Assembly: GCF_009758205.1 (NCBI RefSeq) | Contig: NZ_WRXN01000007.1 | Span: 186,001-250,000, forward strand | From: Chitinophaga tropicalis | GTDB taxonomy: Bacteria > Bacteroidota > Bacteroidia > Chitinophagales > Chitinophagaceae | Reading direction: 5' to 3' | Length of the DNA stretch: 64,000 bases | Shown: positions 44,046-53,531 of the stretch, piece after piece | Position numbering within the stretch: position 1 is the first letter of the stretch | How the letters are laid out: each line of letters starts with the position of its first letter | Notes under the pieces: model-generated | Database searches by the model: none | What the model saw: only the letters and a program-made list of their open reading frames with translations | What the model was told of the DNA's origin: nothing | Program-made: the position numbers and the translations under genes

Positions 44046-44132
44046 AAACATGCTTTAAACATGCTTCAAACATGCTTGAAAGGTGCTTAAGAGGTGCTTT
44101 AAACATGCTTTAAACATGCTTGAAAGGTGGAG
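44046..44132. repeat. Tandem array of eight 11-bp repeats
   Basis: Units AAACATGCTTN follow one another with no gap: three AAACATGCTT(T/C/G), AAAGGTGCTTA, AGAGGTGCTTT, two more AAACATGCTT(T/G), and AAAGGTGGAG. The unit length equals about one helical turn. The array lies about 110 bp upstream of the start of the barrel gene (minus strand) and just after the stop of the phosphoesterase gene. Confidence 0.9.
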
Positions 44133-44148
44133 TTGAAGGGAAATAATG

Positions 44149-45408
44149 TTATACCAGATCTATTACGGTGATCTCCGGCAGTATCCCTACCCTTCCAGGG
44201 TAACCTAAAAAGCCGAAGCCGCGGTTCACATACAGGCGTTGATCTCCTTCTTTGTACAACCCGGCCCATTCTTTATATACAAAGCGGGCGGGGCTCCACC
44301 TGAATCCGGGTATTTCCACGCCAAACTGCATGCCGTGAGTATGGCCGGCCAGGGTGAGGTCAATATCCGGGTATTCCGGTCTTACCTGGGCGTCCCAATG
44401 GGTGGGATCGTGAGAGAGTAAGATCTTAAAGGGCAGGTGTGCAGCGCCGGCATAGGCTTTTTTCATATCGCCGTATTTAGGGAAGCGGCTCATGGCGCTC
44501 CAGTTCTCAATGCCCAGGATCCCTATCTGCTGTCCTTCCCTTTCCAGGGTCACATGTTCATTCATAAGCAGGCGCCAACCCAGTTCTCCATGGATCTGTT
44601 TCAGCCTGTCCAGGTTATCGTTCCTTTTTTTGCTGTATCCGTGTATATCCCTGTCTTCCCATTCCACATAATCTCCGTAATCATGGTTACCCAGGGTGGA
44701 ATAAACTCCCATGGGGGCCTGTACTTTGTTAAAGACCTCCATATACCCGTCCATTTCGGCAGACAGGTTATTTACCAGGTCGCCCGTAAAGAAGATAACA
44801 TCCGGTTTCTGGGCTTTTATCATCTCAATGCCTTTCTGTACAGCCTCTTTGTTATTGAAGCTGCCGGAATGTACATCGGAGATCTGTACAATACGTAATC
44901 CTTTAAAGGCCGGGGGCAGGTTTTTAAATGCCAGTTTCAGTTTATGGATCCGGTAGTTATACTTGTTGGAAAAGCCGTATACCAGTGTGGCAAACAGGCC
45001 GCCACCCGCAATAAGCCCTAGCTGGGAAAGAAAGCGGGAGCGGGAAATGCCTTCTGCCGGCAGGGTGGCAGCAGAGCCTTTGGAAAACTTCAGGATGATC
45101 CATTGTATTGCCCGCCGGAGATCGTCCAGTAGCAGGAAGACAGCTACCAGCAGCTTGGCTACGACGATGCCGATAAGCATAGCCCGCAGGTAGGGTTTTA
45201 CGACGGGAGGCAGGAAATCCCAGTTGGTAAAAGGAAGAAGGGTAATGGAGAGCAATACCAGGGCAGACATACCCCAGTACACCCCGTATATTATACTGCG
45301 CAGCCTGGTGGAAGAGCCTCCTACTATTGCTTTAACGGCCATGAAGACATAGACGTCCAGTAAAACCAAAACTACTAACAGAATAATCGTATTAAATCCA
45401 GAGCGCAT
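44149..45408 (-). CDS. Membrane-anchored metallophosphoesterase
   Basis: A 419-aa protein. Four hydrophobic helices occupy about residues 5-155 and the calcineurin-like phosphoesterase domain follows from about 165. Metal motifs in order: IVQISDVHSGSF, IFFTGDLVNN, STLGNHDYG, ILLSHDPTHWD and LTLAGHTHGMQFG. It resembles YkuE/YaeI-type phosphodiesterases that may act on lipids such as UDP-diacylglucosamine relatives; the actual substrate is not known. Monocistronic. Confidence 0.9.
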   Translation of the reverse strand: MRSGFNTIILLVVLVLLDVYVFMAVKAIVGGSSTRLRSIIYGVYWGMSALVLLSITLLPFTNWDFLPPVVKPYLRAMLIGIVVAKLLVAVFLLLDDLRRAIQWIILKFSKGSAATLPAEGISRSRFLSQLGLIAGGGLFATLVYGFSNKYNYRIHKLKLAFKNLPPAFKGLRIVQISDVHSGSFNNKEAVQKGIEMIKAQKPDVIFFTGDLVNNLSAEMDGYMEVFNKVQAPMGVYSTLGNHDYGDYVEWEDRDIHGYSKKRNDNLDRLKQIHGELGWRLLMNEHVTLEREGQQIGILGIENWSAMSRFPKYGDMKKAYAGAAHLPFKILLSHDPTHWDAQVRPEYPDIDLTLAGHTHGMQFGVEIPGFRWSPARFVYKEWAGLYKEGDQRLYVNRGFGFLGYPGRVGILPEITVIDLV

Positions 45409-45702
45409 CTTTTATGTTTATCCGTTGCAAAAATAACCTACCCTTTCCAGAGCCCCCGTTTTTTTAGGACCGGAGGTAGCATTATGTTATGACGATTAGC
45501 AGGGGTATATATTGTAAGGACAGCGAGATTTTTCATTTACTTTAACAAATTTTATTAAGTATTTAATAATGAATAAATTAACAATTGAATTATTCAGCTG
45601 TTGTGAATAAATAAATATATAGGCCCCGTTTATTATTCCCTAATCGTTGTACTTTTGTACACTTGGATCAGTATAGATTATTTTATAAAGGCATCAGGCA
45701 TT
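45409..45702. other. Divergent intergenic region
   Basis: AT-rich, non-coding. TACTTTTG at 45650-45657 fits the -7 element of the UPF0173 gene (46-nt gap to its start). Nothing else recognisable. Confidence 0.45.
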
Positions 45703-46383
45703 ATGAAACTTACCTATTACGGACATTCAAGCTTTGCAGTGGAGATCAGGGGAAGGAAGATTGTTTTTGACCCTTTCATTACACACAACGAGCTGGCTAA
45801 GGCGATAGATATCAATAAGATAGAGGCTGATTATATATTCGTTTCCCATGGGCACGATGATCATGTGGCAGACCTGGTGACCCTGGCGCGGAGAACCAAT
45901 GCTACCATTGTGGGGGCATTTGAGGTAACGGCCTGGGCGGGGAGGCAGGGGCTTGAAAAGGTCCATCCCATGAATACAGGAGGAAAGTGGCAGTTTGATT
46001 TCGGTACGGTTAAATGTGTTACCGCACATCATTCCAGTGGTTTTTCCGACGGTTCTTACGGCGGCAACCCTATGGGTTTCCTGTTCACGACAGAGGAAGG
46101 CAATTTTTACTTTGCCGGAGACACTGCCCTGACACTGGATATGCAGCTGATACCCCGCTGGGCAAAACTGGATTTTGCAATTTTGCCTATTGGGGATAAT
46201 TTCACAATGGGAGCGGACGATGCGATCGTTGCAGCAGAATTCATTGCATGCCGTAAAATTGTAGGTGTTCACTATGATACCTTTGGGTATATCAAGATTG
46301 ATAAGGAGAAAACAAAACAGCAATTTGCGGACGCAGGTCTGGAATTATTGCTGCCGGCAATAGGAAGCAGTGTAGATCTATAG
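45703..46383 (+). CDS. UPF0173 metal-dependent hydrolase
   Basis: A 226-aa metallo-beta-lactamase-fold protein starting MKLTYYGHSSFAVEIRG. The metal motif is VSHGHDDHVAD, with HHSSG, FAGDTALT and GVHYDTFGYI further on, the UPF0173 (YtkL-like) pattern. An upstream in-frame TTG at 45655 falls within the -7 element and is rejected. Substrate unknown. It precedes parA by about 97 bp. Confidence 0.9.
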   Translation: MKLTYYGHSSFAVEIRGRKIVFDPFITHNELAKAIDINKIEADYIFVSHGHDDHVADLVTLARRTNATIVGAFEVTAWAGRQGLEKVHPMNTGGKWQFDFGTVKCVTAHHSSGFSDGSYGGNPMGFLFTTEEGNFYFAGDTALTLDMQLIPRWAKLDFAILPIGDNFTMGADDAIVAAEFIACRKIVGVHYDTFGYIKIDKEKTKQQFADAGLELLLPAIGSSVDL

Positions 46384-46480
46384 TAAAGTGTTTATTACAA
46401 TATGGTGGAACGGAAATCCGTTCTTTTTCCATGGCCGATTTATTATCCTATAGTAAAACCTAAGAAATACCTAATCAAAA

Positions 46481-47302
46481 ATGGCAAGAGTAATTGCAAT
46501 CGCTAATCAGAAAGGTGGGGTAGGAAAAACTACCAGTGCTATTAACCTGGCAAGCAGCCTGGCTGTCCTGGAGTATAAAACGTTGCTGGTTGATGCGGAC
46601 CCGCAGGCCAACAGTACCACCGGTTTGGGTTTTGATCTGCGTAATATACAGCAGAGCTTGTACGACTGTATGGTCAATGATGGCCAGGCCAGGGACGTGA
46701 TCCTGGAGTCGGACACCCCTAACCTGAAAGTACTGCCTTCCCATATTGATCTGGTAGGTGCAGAACTGGAGCTCATTAACCATCCTAACAGGGAACAGGT
46801 AATGAAGCAGGTAATAGATGCCGTTAAAGATGATTATGATTTCGTAATAGTAGATTGCTCTCCTTCCCTGGGCCTGATCACCGTAAATGCCCTTGTGGCG
46901 TCAGATTCAGTGATCATCCCTGTGCAGTGTGAGTTCTTTGCGCTGGAAGGTTTGGGTAAACTGTTGAATACCATAAAGATCGTACAGAGCCGGCTGAACA
47001 CCAACCTGGCCATTGAGGGTATTCTCATGACAATGTACGATGGCCGTCTGCGCCTCAGTAACCAGGTAGTGGACGAGGTGAAACAACACTTTGAAGAAAG
47101 CGTGTTCAATACCATCATTCACCGTAATACCAAACTGGGCGAAGCCCCCAGCTTCGGTAAATCAGTTATCATGTACGATGCTGCCAGCACCGGCGCCATT
47201 AACTACCTGAACCTGGCCAAAGAAATACTGCAGAAAAACAATTTTACACGTATTAACCTGGAAGATAAAATACTAGCAATTGACAATGAGCAATCAGAGT
47301 AA
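46481..47302 (+). CDS. parA: Chromosome partitioning ATPase ParA
   Basis: A 273-aa ATPase with the deviant Walker A NQKGGVGKTTS at residues 8-18, the Walker B-like VIVDCSPSLGL and DADPQAN. ParA moves the ParB-parS complex over the nucleoid. It overlaps parB by about 20 bp. The parA-parB-DUF5683-dapB order is the usual chromosomal one in this phylum, so this is not a plasmid locus. Confidence 0.95.
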   Translation: MARVIAIANQKGGVGKTTSAINLASSLAVLEYKTLLVDADPQANSTTGLGFDLRNIQQSLYDCMVNDGQARDVILESDTPNLKVLPSHIDLVGAELELINHPNREQVMKQVIDAVKDDYDFVIVDCSPSLGLITVNALVASDSVIIPVQCEFFALEGLGKLLNTIKIVQSRLNTNLAIEGILMTMYDGRLRLSNQVVDEVKQHFEESVFNTIIHRNTKLGEAPSFGKSVIMYDAASTGAINYLNLAKEILQKNNFTRINLEDKILAIDNEQSE

Positions 47303-48218
47303 GGGCAATCCTAACAAGAAAGAGGCGCTGGGTAAAGGTATCCGCTCGCTGCTGCAAAATATTGATACTGACCTGAAACAGACTACCAGTGCTCTTGGAG
47401 AACAGGTGGTAGCACAGGCTACTGGTATTGAGCGTATTCCGCTTGACCAGATAGAAGTGAATCCGAAGCAGCCGCGAAGGGACTTTGATGAGAAAGCTTT
47501 ACAGGAATTGAGTATGTCCATCTCCCTGCACGACGTAATACAACCTATTACGGTGTCGAAGGTGGGTCCCAAAAAGTACCAGCTGATAGCCGGTGAAAGG
47601 CGTTTACGCGCCAGCCGGATGGCCGGTCTGAAAGATATACCAGCGTATATCCGCCAGGCAAACGACCAGGAACTGCTGGAACTGGCACTGCTGGAAAACC
47701 TGCAGCGCGAAAATCTGAATGCAATAGAAATAGGTCTCAGCTACAAACGCCTCATGGATGAGTGCGTACTGACCCAGGAACAGGTAGCAGACCGCATGGG
47801 CAAAGAAAGAAGCACCGTTACCAACTATATCCGCCTCCTCAAACTGCCTCCTGATATCCAGGTAGCCGTAAGGAACGGACAAATAAGCATGGGGCATGCC
47901 AGGGCACTGATTGCTGTTGAAAATGTGGAGAAGCAACTCTTTATCTTTAATGAGATCATGCAGAACGGCCTCTCTGTAAGACAAACGGAAGAGCTGGTAC
48001 GCAAGACCACACATATTGAAAAGGGGAATGTTAAAAAGCCGGTGAAGAGCAATCTGCCGCCCGCATACCAGAAAATAGAAGACAACCTGGCCAGCCACTT
48101 TTCTACCAAAGTAAAACTGGACAGAAACAAAAACGGAAAAGGTAGCGTTACAATCGAGTTCTATTCTGATGAAGAACTGGATAGCATACTGGAAAAAATA
48201 GACTTATACGGTGGCTAA
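47286..48218 (+). CDS. parB: Chromosome partitioning protein ParB
   Basis: A 310-aa ParB/Spo0J with the N-terminal CTPase box (IPLDQIEVNPKQPRRDFDEK, then LIAGERRLRASRMAG), the central helix-turn-helix (LTQEQVADRMGKERSTVTNYIRLLKLP) and the C-terminal dimer domain. It starts at MSNQSKGNPNKK; another ATG two codons upstream is possible. Overlaps parA and the next gene. No parS site could be recognised nearby. Confidence 0.95.
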   Translation: MSNQSKGNPNKKEALGKGIRSLLQNIDTDLKQTTSALGEQVVAQATGIERIPLDQIEVNPKQPRRDFDEKALQELSMSISLHDVIQPITVSKVGPKKYQLIAGERRLRASRMAGLKDIPAYIRQANDQELLELALLENLQRENLNAIEIGLSYKRLMDECVLTQEQVADRMGKERSTVTNYIRLLKLPPDIQVAVRNGQISMGHARALIAVENVEKQLFIFNEIMQNGLSVRQTEELVRKTTHIEKGNVKKPVKSNLPPAYQKIEDNLASHFSTKVKLDRNKNGKGSVTIEFYSDEELDSILEKIDLYGG

Positions 48219-48921
48219 AAAGTCCGGGAATATACTTTCTCTCTTATTGCGCATTTGTTTCCTGGTGATGCCGGCATTATGCCTGCTTCCTGCTGTCCTG
48301 TATGCACAGGAAGGTACGGATAGCGCACAGACAAAAGCATTACGCAGGCAACAACCGGATAACCGGAAAGACAGCGCACAACTTTTCATTAAAAAGGATT
48401 CTACACAACCCCTTATTGTTAAACCCATACACAGCCCCAGAAAGGCTGCCTTCTATTCTGCCGTACTACCCGGTCTGGGTCAGGCCTATAACCGCGAATA
48501 CTGGAAGATACCCCTGGTATATGCCGCCCTGGGCATCACCACAGGTACTTTCATTATCAATATGGATAACTACCGTACTTTCCGGAATGCTTACCGCATA
48601 CGTATGGATGGTAACGCGGATACTGTAGACGACTATGTAGGGCTTTACAGTGACAACTCCCTTAAAGTACTGAGGGACGCATACCGTGAATATGTGGATT
48701 ACTCCGTCCTGGTCTTTGTACTGGCCTACGGCCTCAATATAATAGACGCTACCGTATTTGCCCACCTCAAGAACTTTGACATGTCTGACGATCTCAGCAT
48801 GAAAATAGTTCCCACAGTCATAGATAACAGGGCACTGGGCCTCAGCATCCGTGTAAACCTGGGCGGGAAGAAAAAGTCCGGTTTTGCACCAGTGGCTATG
48901 ACAGGCAACAATAAATGGTAA
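48211..48921 (+). CDS. DUF5683 domain protein, probable membrane/secreted
   Basis: A 236-aa protein starting at a GTG that overlaps the parB stop by 8 bp, so translation is coupled. It has a signal-like hydrophobic segment (residues 9-31), a variable linker, and the conserved DUF5683 core AAFYSAVLPGLGQAYNREYW followed by hydrophobic helices (IPLVYAALGITTGTFIIN and LVFVLAYGLNIIDATVF). DUF5683 proteins follow parB in many Bacteroidota genomes. Function unknown. Confidence 0.85.
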   Translation: MAKKSGNILSLLLRICFLVMPALCLLPAVLYAQEGTDSAQTKALRRQQPDNRKDSAQLFIKKDSTQPLIVKPIHSPRKAAFYSAVLPGLGQAYNREYWKIPLVYAALGITTGTFIINMDNYRTFRNAYRIRMDGNADTVDDYVGLYSDNSLKVLRDAYREYVDYSVLVFVLAYGLNIIDATVFAHLKNFDMSDDLSMKIVPTVIDNRALGLSIRVNLGGKKKSGFAPVAMTGNNKW

Positions 48922-48958
48922 GGTTCTCCTCTGATTTCAGTATCTCAATATATTATTT

Positions 48959-49675
48959 ATGAAAATAGCGCTTATCGGTTACGGGAAAATGGGTAAAGCC
49001 ATAGAAGCGATCGCTACTGCCAAAGGGCATGAGATCATTCACCGTGTTGACATCAGCAGCCAGCACCTGCTGGAAAAAGAACACCTGCAACAGGCAGATG
49101 TAGCTATAGAATTTACCGGACCCGAAACCGCCTATAATAACATACTCAAGTGCTTTGAAGCCAATGTGCCCGTAGTTTGCGGCAGCACTGGCTGGCTGGA
49201 GAAACTATCTGATGTACAGGCCCTCTGCCAGGAGAAAAAACAGGCCTTCCTCTATGCCAGTAACTTCAGCGTAGGCGTGAATATCTTCTTTGAAGTGAAC
49301 AAACGCCTGGCAGAACTGATGGGCAACCAGCCACAATATGATGTGTGGATGGAGGAGATCCATCATACACAGAAAAAAGACGCTCCCAGCGGTACTGCTA
49401 TCACCCTGGCAGAACAGGTGCTGGAAAAGGTACAGCGTAAAAAAGACTGGGTAAATACAGGCGATGCTCCGGAAGAACAGCTGTCTATCATATCCAGGCG
49501 TATAGATCCGGCTCCGGGCACACATACTATCACGTATACTTCAGCTATCGACGATATTTCCATCACCCATACCGCACACAGCCGTGAAGGGTTTGCCTCC
49601 GGCGCTGTCATTGCGGCTGAATGGATAAAAGGGAAACAAGGCGTTTTCAGCATGAAAGATGTACTGAGCCTGTAA
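48959..49675 (+). CDS. dapB: 4-hydroxy-tetrahydrodipicolinate reductase
   Basis: DapB reduces HTPA in lysine and diaminopimelate synthesis. The 238-aa protein begins MKIALIGYGKMGKAIEAIA (nucleotide loop) and has EIHHTQKKDAPSGTA (catalytic His and Lys) and THTITYTSAIDDISITH. Slightly shorter than the enterobacterial enzyme, normal for this phylum. Last gene of the par-dap unit. Confidence 0.95.
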   Translation: MKIALIGYGKMGKAIEAIATAKGHEIIHRVDISSQHLLEKEHLQQADVAIEFTGPETAYNNILKCFEANVPVVCGSTGWLEKLSDVQALCQEKKQAFLYASNFSVGVNIFFEVNKRLAELMGNQPQYDVWMEEIHHTQKKDAPSGTAITLAEQVLEKVQRKKDWVNTGDAPEEQLSIISRRIDPAPGTHTITYTSAIDDISITHTAHSREGFASGAVIAAEWIKGKQGVFSMKDVLSL

Positions 49676-49725
49676 CGATGGTATAACGAGCCGATGAGGA
49701 TATAGGGTATGACGCAAAAAGCCGT

Positions 49726-49733
49726 TATATTTG
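49726..49733 (+). promoter_or_regulatory. -7 element upstream of the Rrf2 gene
   Basis: TATATTTG matches TAnnTTTG, 53 bp before the start at 49787. No TTTG at -33. Confidence 0.45.
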
Positions 49734-49786
49734 TATAATCTTCACCGTTTTTATTGAACATCTGGGAGGGATGCAAACCATTCAAT

Positions 49787-50212
49787 ATGTTGTCTAAAAA
49801 AACTCAATACGCTTTTCACGCGCTCATACACCTTGCAGAAAATGCAGACAAAGGCCCTGTACTGATCTCAGAGATTGCCCAGGAAAAGAACATTTCTATC
49901 AAATTCCTGGAAAATATCCTGCTGGAACTGAAAAATGCCGGCATTCTGGGTAGTAAAAAAGGAAAAGGCGGCGGCTATTACCTGCTAAAAACGCCAAAGG
50001 AAATACCCCTGGCACGGATCATCCGCCTGTTGGACGGTGCTATTGCGTTATTGCCCTGCGTAAGCCTGAACTATTACGAAAAATGTGATAATTGCCGTGA
50101 TGAGGCTGTATGCGGACTGCATGACGTAATGAGCAAGGTCCGGGACGCTACACTTAAATTACTGGAAAACAAGACATTAAAGGACATTCTGACCAAGAAT
50201 GTTGCTATATAA
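49787..50212 (+). CDS. Rrf2 family transcriptional regulator
   Basis: A 141-aa winged-helix regulator starting MLSKKTQYAFHALIHLAE. It has LISEIAQEKNISIKFLENIL (recognition helix) and the wing GSKKGKGGGYYLLK. Cysteines at 91, 100, 103 and 109 (PCVSLNYYEKCDNCRDEAVC) could bind an iron-sulfur cluster, as in IscR/NsrR-type members. It precedes the cysH-cysD-cysN genes on the same strand, like CymR/Rrf2 regulators of sulfur metabolism, so control of sulfate assimilation is likely (inference). The frame extends 11 codons upstream, but this ATG fits the family start. Confidence 0.9.
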   Translation: MLSKKTQYAFHALIHLAENADKGPVLISEIAQEKNISIKFLENILLELKNAGILGSKKGKGGGYYLLKTPKEIPLARIIRLLDGAIALLPCVSLNYYEKCDNCRDEAVCGLHDVMSKVRDATLKLLENKTLKDILTKNVAI

Positions 50213-50421
50213 GTATTTGTTTCTTTGAGCGCCACGGCGCAGGATTGTGATTTGCTTTCATATTCATTCACAATTTCAAGAAGACTGTTTGCAAAATCGC
50301 TTTCACCTGCGGCGGAAGCGATTTTTGCTTTTAATAAACCCCAAATGTAATTGTAAATTTCCCTGAGAAAGTACTAATTTACATATATAAAATCAATTCT
50401 ATACATTCCCCTTAAAAAAAG

Positions 50422-50453
50422 TCTATCTTTTTTATAGAGTTTATGTAATTTTG
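50422..50453 (+). promoter_or_regulatory. cysH promoter with candidate Rrf2 operator
   Basis: TCTAT (50422-50426) and ATAGA (50434-50438) form an inverted repeat with a 7-nt T-rich spacer, placed where the -33 element should be. TAATTTTG at 50446-50453 is the -7 element. The layout suggests regulation at the promoter of the sulfur genes, by the Rrf2 protein encoded just upstream. Confidence 0.5.
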
Positions 50454-50557
50454 TTTAAATACAGCAGAAGCTGTCTGTTTTAAATTAAAGGAAGTATTGC
50501 GTTCACTATGGTTTGCGAACCTGCAGACCTGTAGTATCGCCTAGCGACAATCATTAC

Positions 50558-51241
50558 ATGGACAAGTTAAGTACAGCACTGGAAGGGCTCGACGCAACTG
50601 CTGCAATGCAATATCTTGCTGAACAGTTTCCCGGAGCCGTGGCCTTCTCCACTTCCTTCGGGCAGGAAGATCAGGTAATAGCCGATATGATCTGGCGGGC
50701 CAGCTTACCGATAAGAGTATTTACCCTGGATACGGGCAGACTGTTCCAGGAAACATACGATTTAATGGACCTCACCCGGGCCCGGTACAAAAAACCTTTT
50801 GAAGTTTATTTCCCTGAAACATCGGCAGTAGAAAAACTGCTGTATGAAAAAGGGCCTAACAGCTTCTACGATTCTGTAGAGAATCGTAAGGAATGTTGTC
50901 ATGTACGCAAAGTGGTGCCTTTGAACCGTGCCCTGCAGGGCGTAAAGGTCTGGATAACCGGGCTGCGGGCAGAACAATCTGAAAACAGGCAGTCGCTCCA
51001 TGCCCTTGAATGGGATGAGAGCAGGCAGCTCTATAAATACAATCCACTGATCAACTGGACATATGAACAGATGATCAGTTATCTGAAAGAGCAACGGGTG
51101 CCTTATAACAAACTGCACGACCAGGGCTTTATCAGCATAGGATGCGCCCCCTGTACCAGAGCGGTAGAACCGGGAGAACATCCCCGCGCCGGCCGCTGGT
51201 GGTGGGAGCTGTCTAAAAAAGAATGTGGTCTGCACGGGTAA
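50558..51241 (+). CDS. cysH: Phosphoadenylyl/adenylyl-sulfate reductase
   Basis: A 227-aa enzyme that reduces activated sulfate to sulfite using thioredoxin. The start MDKLSTALEGLDATAAM is chosen over an ATG-less upstream extension. It has VAFSTSFGQEDQV (PP-loop) and the two cysteine pairs KECCHVRK and GCAPCTRA, which bind a 4Fe-4S cluster in APS-reducing enzymes, plus the redox-active ECGLHG end. With no APS kinase in the cluster, direct APS reduction is likely. First gene of the cysHDN set. Confidence 0.94.
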   Translation: MDKLSTALEGLDATAAMQYLAEQFPGAVAFSTSFGQEDQVIADMIWRASLPIRVFTLDTGRLFQETYDLMDLTRARYKKPFEVYFPETSAVEKLLYEKGPNSFYDSVENRKECCHVRKVVPLNRALQGVKVWITGLRAEQSENRQSLHALEWDESRQLYKYNPLINWTYEQMISYLKEQRVPYNKLHDQGFISIGCAPCTRAVEPGEHPRAGRWWWELSKKECGLHG

Positions 51242-51337
51242 ACAAAACAATGCTCCGGCAGTCTAAACAATACCAACCTGGAATATTATTTTTAGCGTGG
51301 CCTACAGTGAAATGGCTACTTCAATAAATCAAGATAT

Positions 51338-52246
51338 ATGACCAATAAAATACAGTGGGAGTTTCCGCAGGCACTGGAAGACGAGGCCATCTATATTTTA
51401 CGTGAAACCGCGGCTCAGTTTGAGCGGCCGGCTATCCTGTTTTCAGGAGGAAAAGACTCTATCACCATCGTACGCCTGGCACAGAAGGCATTTTACCCTG
51501 CAAAGGTACCCTTCCCCCTGCTGCATGTTGATACAGGCCATAACTTCCCGGAAACAATACAGTTCCGCGACTGGCTGGTAGAATCACTTGGTCTGGACCT
51601 GAGAGTAAGGTACGTACAGGACAGCATCAACCAGGGCAAAGTTCAGGAAGAAACTGGTAAATACGCCAGCAGAAATGCCCTGCAAACTGTTACCCTCCTG
51701 GATGCTATCGAAGAACTGAAATTTGATGCCTGCATAGGCGGCGCCCGCCGTGATGAAGAAAAAGCCCGTGCTAAAGAAAGGGTTTTCTCTGTGAGAGATG
51801 AGTTTGGTCAGTGGAACGCCAAAATGCAACGTCCTGAAATGTTCGACATGCTGAACGGTAAGATCCATCTTGGAGAGAATGTAAGGGTATTCCCTATCTC
51901 CAACTGGACAGAACTGGACGTATGGAACTATATACGTCGCGAAAAACTGGAAATACCTTCCATCTATTTTTCACATGAAAGGGAGATCATTGAAAGGGAT
52001 GGCATGTACTGGCCTGCCTCTCCTTTCCTGAACACCACGGAAGATGAAACGCCTTTCCGCCAGAAAGTACGCTTTCGCACCGTAGGTGATATGACCTGTA
52101 CTGCTGCTGTTATTTCAGAAGCTGACAAGCTGGAAGACATTATCTCTGAAATATTGGAGGCCAAGATATCTGAAAGAGGCGCCCGTATTGATGATAAACG
52201 CTCAGAAGCAGCAATGGAAAAAAGAAAACAGGCAGGTTATTTCTAA
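51338..52246 (+). CDS. cysD: Sulfate adenylyltransferase subunit 2
   Basis: CysD makes APS from ATP and sulfate, driven by the GTPase CysN. The 302-aa protein has the PP-loop PAILFSGGKDSITIVRLA, LLHVDTGHNFPET, GGARRDEEKARAKER and the C-terminal RSEAAMEKRKQAGYF. Followed 24 bp later by cysN. Confidence 0.96.
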   Translation: MTNKIQWEFPQALEDEAIYILRETAAQFERPAILFSGGKDSITIVRLAQKAFYPAKVPFPLLHVDTGHNFPETIQFRDWLVESLGLDLRVRYVQDSINQGKVQEETGKYASRNALQTVTLLDAIEELKFDACIGGARRDEEKARAKERVFSVRDEFGQWNAKMQRPEMFDMLNGKIHLGENVRVFPISNWTELDVWNYIRREKLEIPSIYFSHEREIIERDGMYWPASPFLNTTEDETPFRQKVRFRTVGDMTCTAAVISEADKLEDIISEILEAKISERGARIDDKRSEAAMEKRKQAGYF

Positions 52247-52270
52247 TTTATTTTACTCAAAAAACATAAC

Positions 52271-53518
52271 ATGGAGGTTTTACGTATAACCACTTCCGGC
52301 AGTGTAGATGATGGAAAAAGTACGCTCATAGGCAGATTGCTGTATGATACCCATTCTATTCCCCAGGATAAAATGGAAGCGCTGCACGCCGCCAGCAAAC
52401 GTAAGGGACTTGATTTTACAGACCTGTCCCTGCTGACAGACGGCCTGGTGGCTGAGCGTGAGCAGGGCATTACCATAGATGTAGCACATATCTATTTCTC
52501 TACCCCTACCCGCAAATATATCATTGCAGATACCCCCGGGCATATTGAATATACCCGTAACATGGTGACCGGTGCTTCTACCGCCCAGGTATCTCTGATA
52601 CTGATAGATGCGCGTAAAGGTATCGTAGAACAGACTTACCGTCACTTCTTTATAGCCAGCCTGCTGCGCATTCCTCACCTGGTGATATGCGTAAACAAAA
52701 TGGACCTGGTGGAATACAGCGAGGCCCGCTTTAACCAGATAGTAGAAGACTTCCAGCTGTTGCTTACCAGCGCCGGCTATAAGGCACCTTCTATCAAATT
52801 CATTCCTATCTCCTCTCTTTATGGGGAAAACGTGGCAGCACGTTCTTCCAAAATTGCCTGGTACCAGGGAGATTCCCTGCTGGAATACCTGGAACAGATC
52901 ACTTTCGACCATGCAGATAACGAGCATCCAGCCCGTTTCCCGGTGCAGTCAGTGATCCGTCCGCGTACTGAAGCATTCCATGACTTCCGTGGTTTTGCAG
53001 GTAAAGTGGCCAGTGGTCATTTCAACGTGGGAGACGAGATCATTTCCCTGCCTTCCCAACAGAAAAGCAGGATCAAAACTATAGAGAAATTCGATACCCA
53101 GCTCAGTACTGCAGCAGCACGTGAAAGCGTTGTGATCACCCTGGAAGATGAAATAGATACCAGCCGTGGCAGCATGCTTTCAAAAGCTGAAAACCCTCCT
53201 GCCCTGCTGAAAGAAATATCTGCGCAGGTATGCTGGATGGACCAGCAGAAACTGGTGCCGGGCAAGACTTACCTGCTGCAGCATGGTATTAACCGTGTGA
53301 AAGCAAAAGTACAGCTCATACAGCATGTGATAGATGTAACGTCCAACAAGGTCCTGGAAGACAAAAAAGAACTAGGACTGAACGATATAGGTAAGATCAC
53401 GCTGAAAATGGCACAGCCCATCTTCGCTGATCCTTATGCTGCAAATCCTGCCAATGGTGCATTCATCCTGGTGGATGAATTCAGCAATGCTACCGTGGCA
53501 GTGGGTTTTGTGGAATAG
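52271..53518 (+). CDS. cysN: Sulfate adenylyltransferase subunit 1 (GTPase)
   Basis: A 415-aa translation-factor-like GTPase. G1 is GSVDDGKSTLIGRLLYD, G2/G3 are EREQGITIDVAHIYF and ADTPGHIEYTRNM, G4 is CVNKMDLV. It ends without a fused CysC (APS kinase) domain, which agrees with an APS-reducing CysH. Partner of cysD. Confidence 0.96.
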   Translation: MEVLRITTSGSVDDGKSTLIGRLLYDTHSIPQDKMEALHAASKRKGLDFTDLSLLTDGLVAEREQGITIDVAHIYFSTPTRKYIIADTPGHIEYTRNMVTGASTAQVSLILIDARKGIVEQTYRHFFIASLLRIPHLVICVNKMDLVEYSEARFNQIVEDFQLLLTSAGYKAPSIKFIPISSLYGENVAARSSKIAWYQGDSLLEYLEQITFDHADNEHPARFPVQSVIRPRTEAFHDFRGFAGKVASGHFNVGDEIISLPSQQKSRIKTIEKFDTQLSTAAARESVVITLEDEIDTSRGSMLSKAENPPALLKEISAQVCWMDQQKLVPGKTYLLQHGINRVKAKVQLIQHVIDVTSNKVLEDKKELGLNDIGKITLKMAQPIFADPYAANPANGAFILVDEFSNATVAVGFVE

Positions 53519-53531
53519 AGTTATGATATAT

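Noticed and set aside
44046..44132. CRISPR-like array
   Set aside because: Units are 11 bp, directly adjacent with no spacers, and no cas genes are present.
46481..48218. Plasmid partition locus
   Set aside because: parA-parB is followed by a DUF5683 gene and dapB, the usual chromosomal order in Bacteroidota; no replication initiator is present.
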